DNA from: JAKFDI01 sp036676235
GTDB lineage: Bacteria > Pseudomonadota > Gammaproteobacteria > Burkholderiales > Burkholderiaceae_C
Assembly (NCBI GenBank): GCA_036676235.1
Contig: JAKFDI010000110.1
Coordinates: forward strand, 21,197-85,196
Length of the DNA stretch: 64,000 bases
Direction: 5' to 3'
Position numbers and translations under genes: made by a program. This document shows positions 58,457 to 64,000 of this stretch, in pieces. The notes under the pieces were generated by a model that worked only from the letters and a program-made list of their open reading frames with translations, was not told the DNA's origin and did no database searches. The stretch's first letter is position 1; each line of letters starts with the position of its first letter.

Positions 58457-59410
58457 CTAGCTACGCAGCGCGCGTTTCAACTCCGCGGCGCAGATTGCAA
58501 CGGCGGTGTTCGATTCGTCGATCACGCCGCCCATCAAGAAGAAGCCGTGTATCTGCCGCTCGAAGCAGATGTGGGTCGCGCGGTTGCCCTCTTCCGTGAG
58601 CCGCTGGGCATAGGCCAGGCCCTCGTCGCGCAGCGGGTCGTAGCCGGCGGTGAGCACCAGGGCCGGCGGCAGGTTCGCGAGGCTCTCATGCAGCAGCGGC
58701 GAGCAGCGCCAGTCGGTGTCGTGCGAACCGTCCACGAGATAGAGGTCGTGGAAGTAGGCGATGGTGTCGCGCGTGAGCAGGTAGCCCTCGCCGTTGGTGG
58801 TGTGCGACGGCGTGCCGCGGCGCTGGTCGGTGGCGGGGTAGACGAGCAGTTGGAAGGCGATCTTCAGGTCGCCGGCGCCGGCCACGTCGTCGCGTGCGGC
58901 AAGCGCCACCACGGCAGCGAGGTTGCCGCCCGCGCTGTCGCCGCCCACCGCCAGGCGCGTCGCGTCGAGCGCTAGCGATGCCGCGTTGCGCGCGATCCAG
59001 CAGGCGGCGGCGATGCTGTCGTCCACCGCCGCAGGGAAGCGGTGTTCGGGCGCCATCCGATAGTCGACGGCCACCACCGCGCAGCCCGAACCGTTGGCGA
59101 GTTCGCGGCACACCGTGTCGTGCGAATCGAGGTCGCCGATCACCCAGCCGCCGCCGTGAAAGTAGACGAGCACCGGCAACAGCGCGGCGGCTTCGCTGCC
59201 GATCGGGCGGTACAGGCGCAGCGGCACCGGGCCGTTCGGGCCATCGGCGTGCAGCTCGCGCACCAGCGCGACGTCGGGCGGCTTCGGCTGCGTGAGCGAG
59301 CGGCGCATCACGTAGGCCTCGCGCGCCTGCGGCGGCGTGACGGTGTGGATGGGCGGCACGCCGCGTTCCTTCATCGTGTGCAACAGGGCCTGGGCCTGCG
59401 GGTGCAGCAT
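58457..59410 (-). CDS. Hormone-sensitive-lipase-family esterase
   Basis: 317 residues. The oxyanion motif HGGGW is at 85-89, nucleophile S159 in GGDSAGG, acid D258 in AGYDPLRDEG, base H288 in QIHGFFLMG. These define family IV carboxylesterases, which hydrolyse short-chain esters. No signal peptide is seen, so it is cytoplasmic. CAAGGAGACACC precedes the ATG at 59410 and fixes the start, ruling out a slightly longer frame. Confidence 0.93.
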   Translation of the reverse strand: MLHPQAQALLHTMKERGVPPIHTVTPPQAREAYVMRRSLTQPKPPDVALVRELHADGPNGPVPLRLYRPIGSEAAALLPVLVYFHGGGWVIGDLDSHDTVCRELANGSGCAVVAVDYRMAPEHRFPAAVDDSIAAACWIARNAASLALDATRLAVGGDSAGGNLAAVVALAARDDVAGAGDLKIAFQLLVYPATDQRRGTPSHTTNGEGYLLTRDTIAYFHDLYLVDGSHDTDWRCSPLLHESLANLPPALVLTAGYDPLRDEGLAYAQRLTEEGNRATHICFERQIHGFFLMGGVIDESNTAVAICAAELKRALRS

Positions 59411-59516
59411 GGTGTCTCCTTGTCTGTCATGCGAGGCGCGCACAATGCTACGTCGCCCTGCGCCACATCGCGCAGCACGCCGCCGCTGCCCGGCGGCCCG
59501 TTGCAGTCAAGCTCCC

Positions 59517-59948
59517 ATGCCCGACACCACCGCCATCACGATTTATCACAACCCGGCCTGCGGCACCTCGCGCAACACGCTGGCGCTGATGCGCCACGCC
59601 GGCATCGAGCCGACGGTCATCGAATACCTGAAGACGCCGCCGTCGAAGGAGACACTGAAGGCGTTGCTCGATGCGATGGACATGCCCGCGCGCGACCTGC
59701 TGCGCGAGCGTGGCACGCCGTACGCCGAACTCGGCCTCGGCGATGCGAAGTGGAGCGACGAGCAGTTGCTCGACTTCATCGTGCAGCACCCGATCCTGAT
59801 GAACCGCCCGGTCGTCGTGACGCCGCTTGGCACCAAGCTGTGCCGGCCATCGGAAGAAGTGCTCGAGATCCTGCCGGTGGCCAAGCTCACGCCGTTCACA
59901 AAAGAAGACGGCGAGCCGATCGTGGACGACGGCGCGCGGCGCACCTAG
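59517..59948 (+). CDS. arsC: Glutaredoxin-type arsenate reductase (ArsC) family protein
   Basis: 143 residues. NPACGTSRNTL puts the catalytic cysteine at C15, and RPVVVTPLGTKLCRPSEEV holds the arginines that bind arsenate. True ArsC proteins reduce arsenate to arsenite with glutathione and glutaredoxin. The gene stands alone, without arsR, arsB or acr3, so it could also be one of the YffB/Spx-like relatives. It is divergent from the esterase gene, sharing 106 bases. Confidence 0.85.
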   Translation: MPDTTAITIYHNPACGTSRNTLALMRHAGIEPTVIEYLKTPPSKETLKALLDAMDMPARDLLRERGTPYAELGLGDAKWSDEQLLDFIVQHPILMNRPVVVTPLGTKLCRPSEEVLEILPVAKLTPFTKEDGEPIVDDGARRT

Positions 59949-59963
59949 CGACCAACCGTCTGT

Positions 59964-61046
59964 CTACGAGAACTCGGCGCTGCGCGCCGACACCTCGCGC
60001 GCAATGGCCTGCAGCGGCACGGTCTTCTGCACGCCGCCGCGCTTGATCGCTTCCCGCGGCATGCCGAAGACGACGCAGGTCTCTTCGTCCTGGGCCACGG
60101 TATGGGCACCGGCATTGCGCATCTCCAGCAGGCCGGCGGCGCCGTCGTCGCCCATGCCGGTCATGATGATGCCCAGCGCATTGGCGCCGGCGCATTTGGC
60201 GACCGAACGGAACAGCACGTCGACCGAGGGCCGGTGGCGGTTGACCAGCGGGCCGTCCACCACATCGACCACGTATTGCGCGCCGCTGCGGCGCAGCAGC
60301 ATGTGCCGACCGCCCGGCGCGATCAGCGCCTGACCCGGCAGCACGCGGTCGCCCGCGGCGGCTTCCTTCACGCGGATCTCGCAGAGCGCGTCGAGCCGCG
60401 CGGCGAAGGCCGCAGTGAATTTTTCCGGCATGTGCTGCACGATCACGAGCCCGGGAGAGACGCGCGGCAACGCGGTGAGCACCGCTTCGAGCGCCTGCGT
60501 GCCACCGGTCGAGGTGCCGATCGCCACCACGCGCTCGGTGGTCTGCGTCATCGCGCGCGTGCCGGCGGGCGGCAGCACCGCATCGGCCGTGTGCTTGGGC
60601 GTCGGCACGGCCGGCGCGGCCGCGCGGGCGGCCAGGCGGCGAGGATTGGCCTTCGCTGCCGCCTTGACGGTCGACACCAGATCATCGGCGGCGTCATTCA
60701 GGAACTGCTTGAGCCCGAGCTTCGGCTTGGTGACGATGGCCACCGCGCCGGCCGCCAGCGCTTCGAGCGTGGTCTTCGCGCCCTTTTCGGTCAGCGTGGA
60801 GCAGATGACCACCGGCGTCGGCCGCTGTTCCATGATCTTGCGCAGGAAGGTGATGCCGTCCATGCGCGGCATCTCGACGTCGAGCACGATCACGTCGGGC
60901 CATTGCATGCGCATGCGCTCCTGTGCGAGCAGCGGATCCGCGCAGGCGGCGATGACTTCGATGCCGGGGCTCGCCTGCAGCAGACCGGAGATGACCTGCC
61001 GCACGACGGCCGAGTCATCGACCACCAGTACCTTGATGGGTGTCAT
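59964..61046 (-). CDS. cheB: Chemotaxis response regulator protein-glutamate methylesterase CheB
   Basis: 360 residues. REC domain 1-120 with phosphoacceptor D56 (VIVLDVEMPRMDG) and K in IVTKPKLG. The methylesterase domain starts about residue 168: GTSTGGTQALEAVL has the catalytic serine, IVQHMPEKFTAAFA the histidine, MTGMGDDGAAGL the aspartate. It removes methyl groups from receptor glutamates. Last gene of the chemotaxis run, 67 bases after the REC-EAL gene. Confidence 0.96.
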   Translation of the reverse strand: MTPIKVLVVDDSAVVRQVISGLLQASPGIEVIAACADPLLAQERMRMQWPDVIVLDVEMPRMDGITFLRKIMEQRPTPVVICSTLTEKGAKTTLEALAAGAVAIVTKPKLGLKQFLNDAADDLVSTVKAAAKANPRRLAARAAAPAVPTPKHTADAVLPPAGTRAMTQTTERVVAIGTSTGGTQALEAVLTALPRVSPGLVIVQHMPEKFTAAFAARLDALCEIRVKEAAAGDRVLPGQALIAPGGRHMLLRRSGAQYVVDVVDGPLVNRHRPSVDVLFRSVAKCAGANALGIIMTGMGDDGAAGLLEMRNAGAHTVAQDEETCVVFGMPREAIKRGGVQKTVPLQAIAREVSARSAEFS

Positions 61047-61113
61047 GACAGCCCCTCGTCCGCCGTAGGGCTGCGGGCCAGCTTGGGGCGGCCCGGCGCT
61101 CGTCCCGCGGTTC

Positions 61114-62346
61114 TCATGCCGCGCCTATCGCTGTTGGCGCGCGCAGTGCGTTCAGGCGCGGCTGCTGGGTCTTGAGCCAGGGCCGCAACTCCGCGGCCGG
61201 CATCGGCTTGCCGATGAGCCAGCCTTGCCCCACCGTGCACCCGAACTGCTGCAGCAGCAGCCAGTCTTCCAGTGTCTCGATGCCTTCGGCGACGGTGACC
61301 AGGCCGAGTCGGCGCGACATGTCGAGCGCCGACTGCAGGATCACGCGCAGGTTGTCCTGGCGGTGTGCGCCGTGCACGAAGCTGCGGTCGATCTTCAGCT
61401 CGGTGAACGGGATGCGCGCGAGCTGCTGCATCGACGAGAAGCCGGTGCCGTAGTCGTCGAGCGACAGGCCGAAGCCGCGCATGCGCAGGCGTGCCAGCAC
61501 GCCCAGCGCTTCGCCGAGGTAGGTGACGACCGAGCTTTCGGTGATCTCCAGCACGATCTGCGAGGCGGCCACGCCGTGGCGGTCGGCCAGCCCGCAGATC
61601 TGGTCGACCAGGCTCGCATCGTCGAGCAGGCGCGGCGACAGGTTGACCGCGAGCGACAGCTTCAGGCCGCGAGCGTTCCAGCGCGCAGCCTGGGCCAGCG
61701 ACTGGTCGAGGATGGACATCGTCAGCGCATGGATGTGACCCTGCTTCTCGGCCGCGGGGATGAAGCGGTCGGGCGCGACCATCCCCAGCTGCGCATCGGT
61801 CCAGCGCGCCAGCACTTCCGCGCCGCGCAGCAGGCCGGTGCGGATGTCGAGCTTGGGCTGGTAGTGCGGAACGATCTGGCCCTGCGCGATGGCCTCGGCC
61901 AGCCGTTGCGCATCGATCGCCGCGGCGGGCGCCGGGGCCTCGCGCTGCGGCGTGTTGAATTGCCCGCAGCGCTCGAAGGCGTCGAGCAGGGTTGCGCGCG
62001 ACAGCGGCTTTCGTACGCCGGCCACCACCGGCAGGCCTTGCGCCCGGGCCATCACTTCGACCGAGCTGACGAGGGCACCCTCGCGGCTCGACGCCACGAT
62101 GAACGGCACATGCAGCCGCCGCACGCGCAACTGCTGGATCAGCTCGATGCCGTCCATCACCGGCATCTCGAGGTCGATCACCAACAGGTCGGGCAGCGGC
62201 CGCGCTTGCGCGAGTTGCTGCAGCGCCTGCTCGCCGTCGCCGGCCTCCAGCACTTGCATGGCGCCGAGGCTGCGGCACAGCGCCACGGTGCGCATGCGCT
62301 GCGCCGCGCTGTCGTCGACCACCAGAACTGATGCGATCTCGATCAT
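61114..62346 (-). CDS. Response regulator with EAL c-di-GMP phosphodiesterase domain
   Basis: 410 residues. REC domain 1-125 with D58 in VIDLEMPVMDG, then an EAL domain 145-395. The catalytic set appears complete: E177 of EVL, N235, E267, D297 and D298 in LDDYGTG, K318, E354 in AEGIET and Q374 in GQGWLIGKP. It should hydrolyse cyclic di-GMP when phosphorylated. It lies between cheR and cheB, 13 bases after cheR, so it is likely driven by the same chemosensory kinase and links receptor signalling to motile/sessile choice. Confidence 0.93.
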   Translation of the reverse strand: MIEIASVLVVDDSAAQRMRTVALCRSLGAMQVLEAGDGEQALQQLAQARPLPDLLVIDLEMPVMDGIELIQQLRVRRLHVPFIVASSREGALVSSVEVMARAQGLPVVAGVRKPLSRATLLDAFERCGQFNTPQREAPAPAAAIDAQRLAEAIAQGQIVPHYQPKLDIRTGLLRGAEVLARWTDAQLGMVAPDRFIPAAEKQGHIHALTMSILDQSLAQAARWNARGLKLSLAVNLSPRLLDDASLVDQICGLADRHGVAASQIVLEITESSVVTYLGEALGVLARLRMRGFGLSLDDYGTGFSSMQQLARIPFTELKIDRSFVHGAHRQDNLRVILQSALDMSRRLGLVTVAEGIETLEDWLLLQQFGCTVGQGWLIGKPMPAAELRPWLKTQQPRLNALRAPTAIGAA

Positions 62347-62359
62347 GCGCGTGGCCTCC

Positions 62360-63166
62360 TCACGGCTTGCGGTAGACGGCGGGGCTCGCCTGCACCACGT
62401 CGCCCGTGATGTCGTGCAGGCTTTCGGAATGGCCGATGAAGAGATGGCCGCCGCGCTTGAGCTGCGCCAGCGCCCGTGCCACCACCTGCCGCTTGGTGTC
62501 GCCGTTGAAATAGATCATCACGTTGCGCAGGAAGATGACGTCGAACATGCCGATCTTCGGCAAGGGTGCGTTCAGATTTCCCTGCATGAACTGCACGCGC
62601 TGGCGCAGGCTGCGTTCGACCAGCAGCGTGCCGTCTTGCGCGCCCACGCCCTTCAGGCAAAAGCGCTTGAGGTAGGCCTCGGGGATCAGTTTCGTGCGCT
62701 GCAGCGCGTAGTGGCCGGTGGCGGCCTGGCGCAGCACGCGGCTGCTGATGTCGGTGCCCAGCACCTCCCAGGCGGCATGCTGGAGCACGTCGGCCAGCAC
62801 CATGGCAATGCTGTAGGGCTCTTCGCCGGTGGAGCAGGCCGCGCTCCACACGCGCAGCGGCTCGGCTTGTGTTTGCCGCTGCAGGGCCAACTCGCGCAGC
62901 AGCTCGAAGTGCCTGCCCTCGCGGAAGAAGTAGGTCTCGTTGGTGGTGAGCAGGTCGATGGCGGTCTGGACTTCGCCGGGCGCCTCGCCGCCCGACAACA
63001 TGGCGAGGTACTGCGCGTAGTTCCCGAGCTTGTGCTCGTTCAGGCGCTTCGCCAGTCGCCCCGACACCAGCGCCTTCTTGCTCGAAGACAAGGTGATTCC
63101 CGCCGCGTCATAGATGAAACGCTGGAACTGAGCGAACTCCTTGTCGGTGATTGCGATCGCGCTCAT
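62360..63166 (-). CDS. cheR: Chemotaxis receptor methyltransferase CheR
   Basis: 268 residues. The helical N-terminal domain (QRFIYDAAGITLSSSKKALV, then SGRLAKRLNEH) is followed by the SAM-binding domain: RVWSAACSTGEEPYS, GTDISSRVLRQA and FDVIFLRNVMIYF. CheR methylates glutamates on receptors. It lies 71 bases after the MCP gene; the MCP ends in an aromatic pentapeptide of the kind that tethers CheR. Confidence 0.96.
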   Translation of the reverse strand: MSAIAITDKEFAQFQRFIYDAAGITLSSSKKALVSGRLAKRLNEHKLGNYAQYLAMLSGGEAPGEVQTAIDLLTTNETYFFREGRHFELLRELALQRQTQAEPLRVWSAACSTGEEPYSIAMVLADVLQHAAWEVLGTDISSRVLRQAATGHYALQRTKLIPEAYLKRFCLKGVGAQDGTLLVERSLRQRVQFMQGNLNAPLPKIGMFDVIFLRNVMIYFNGDTKRQVVARALAQLKRGGHLFIGHSESLHDITGDVVQASPAVYRKP

Positions 63167-63237
63167 GAGGTCTGGAATGCGAGGCGTTGTCGTGGTGCGC
63201 TGCCGCCCCTGAAGAATGGAGCTGGGTCTCGCGGCTT

Positions 63238-64000
63238 TCAGTAGTGAACGAACTCCGCCTCGTCTTCGATGGGGGCGGCGCTGAAGGTCGTCTGCTGCAC
63301 CGGCTTGCGCCGCAGTGCCGATTTCGGCGGCGGCGGCGGCGTCGCGGACCGGGTCGACGGGCCGGCAGTGGCCTTGCGCACTGCGGTCGCCTGCAACTTG
63401 AAGAAGGCCATCGTGCGCTGCAGTTGTTCCGCCTGGCTGCTCATCTCTTCGGCCGTGGCGGCGAGTTCTTCGGAGCTGGATGCGTTCTGCTGCGTCGTCT
63501 GGCTGAGCTGGTTCACTGCGCCGTTGATCTGGTTGACGCCCGACGACTGCTCCTCCGATGCGGCCGTGATCTCCTGCACCAGGTCCGAGGTCTTGCGGAT
63601 GCTGGGCACCATCTCGTCGAGCAGCTTGCCGGCGCGCTCGGCCAAGTCCACGCTGGAACTCGCCACGGTGCCGATCTCCTGTGCGGCGACCTGGCTGCGC
63701 TCGGCCAGCTTGCGCACCTCGGCGGCGACCACGGCGAAGCCCTTGCCGTGCTCGCCGGCACGGGCGGCCTCGATGGCCGCGTTCAACGCCAGCAGGTTGG
63801 TCTGGTAGGCGATGTCGTCGATGATTCCGATCTTCTGGGCGATCTGCTTCATCGCCGTCACGGTGGCCTTCACGGCTTCACCGCCTTCGGTCGCCTGGCC
63901 GGCCGCCTTGGTGGCCATGCCATCGGTGACGCGCGCGTTCTCGGTGTTCTGCGAGATCGACGCCGTCATCTGTTCCATCGAGGCGCTGGTCTCTTCGACG
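63238..64000 (-). CDS. Methyl-accepting chemotaxis protein, C-terminal part (5' end outside window)
   Basis: About 254 codons of the signalling domain. The hairpin tip IAYQTNLLALNAAIEAARAG with EHGKGFAVVAAEVRKLAERS is the CheA/CheW contact. Methylation helices flank it (EEQSSGVNQINGAVNQLSQT). A Pro/Lys linker leads to a C-terminus EAEFVHY, whose E-F-V-H-Y fits the x-aromatic-x2-aromatic pattern of CheR-binding pentapeptides. The membrane and ligand domains lie beyond the right edge. Confidence 0.95.
   Translation of the reverse strand, partial: VEETSASMEQMTASISQNTENARVTDGMATKAAGQATEGGEAVKATVTAMKQIAQKIGIIDDIAYQTNLLALNAAIEAARAGEHGKGFAVVAAEVRKLAERSQVAAQEIGTVASSSVDLAERAGKLLDEMVPSIRKTSDLVQEITAASEEQSSGVNQINGAVNQLSQTTQQNASSSEELAATAEEMSSQAEQLQRTMAFFKLQATAVRKATAGPSTRSATPPPPPKSALRRKPVQQTTFSAAPIEDEAEFVHY

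Noticed and set aside
1..64000. tRNA, rRNA, transposase, integrase or prophage genes
   Set aside because: I looked for these in the gaps and among the translated frames and found none that I could support.

Overview
The window is about two-thirds G+C, densely coded on both strands, and looks like chromosomal DNA of a betaproteobacterium of the order Burkholderiales (Comamonadaceae / Sphaerotilaceae-like). The evidence is the HU protein with a lysine/alanine tail, a PEP-CTERM protein, and short intergenic palindromes of two kinds: a GGGAGAGGG hairpin family and a family built on CTGAGCTTGTCGAAG or CTGAGGTATCGAAG. I saw no rRNA, tRNA, CRISPR array, transposase or phage structural gene. The placement rests on gene content and repeat style read by eye, not on a database search.

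Layout, left to right. 1-2.0 kb: a cysteine-rich GFA-type protein, HU, and a fumarylacetoacetase-family enzyme. 2.2-11.0 kb: a catabolic locus with an RpiR-type regulator, a class-III aminotransferase, a complete polyamine-type ABC importer (ATPase, binding protein, two permeases), a second class-III aminotransferase and an SDR dehydrogenase. 11.1-18.5 kb: a defence-flavoured accessory stretch. It holds an SDR-fold protein with the diagnostic residues of halohydrin dehalogenases, a TumE/TumA-like toxin-antitoxin pair, an RlmN/Cfr-type radical SAM enzyme, a membrane-anchored Mrr-type nuclease and a 1,029-residue PHP-SMC-like ATPase of visibly lower G+C. 18.8-25.6 kb: two LysR regulators with small redox enzymes (flavodoxin, tautomerase, NTF2-like, MFS, SDR, aldo/keto reductase). 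25.7-32.9 kb: a ROK regulator with a ribose-type ABC importer, a sugar isomerase and a Gfo/Idh/MocA dehydrogenase, forming a sugar or polyol catabolic operon.

33-44.4 kb: a Fic protein with operator-like repeats, an Asp-nucleophile alpha/beta hydrolase, a PEP-CTERM-like protein coupled to a DUF1089 protein, a GlxA-type regulator facing a DJ-1 lipoprotein, a bactofilin-like membrane protein, a MerR/NTF2 pair with a textbook MerR promoter, an AraC-GyrI regulator and a feruloyl-CoA-synthase-like ligase. 44.6-47.5 kb: a single protein fusing adenylation, carrier and membrane acyltransferase domains, followed by a 267-bp element that can fold into a three-armed cruciform. 47.5-53.4 kb: a second tautomerase, GntR and TetR regulators, a DHA2 exporter with a VOC protein, a cardiolipin-synthase-like PLD protein and MobB. 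53.6-58.3 kb: a DUF6352-like protein and a tungstate importer (tupBCA) with a divergent ModE-like regulator fused to a substrate-binding domain. 58.5-64 kb: an esterase, an ArsC-like protein and a chemotaxis block (MCP, CheR, a REC-EAL phosphodiesterase, CheB).

The items most worth following up are the halohydrin-dehalogenase-like protein, the PHP-SMC ATPase with its nuclease neighbour, the adenylation-carrier-acyltransferase fusion, the three-way palindrome beside it, and an operator-like sequence shared by two loci 50 kb apart.
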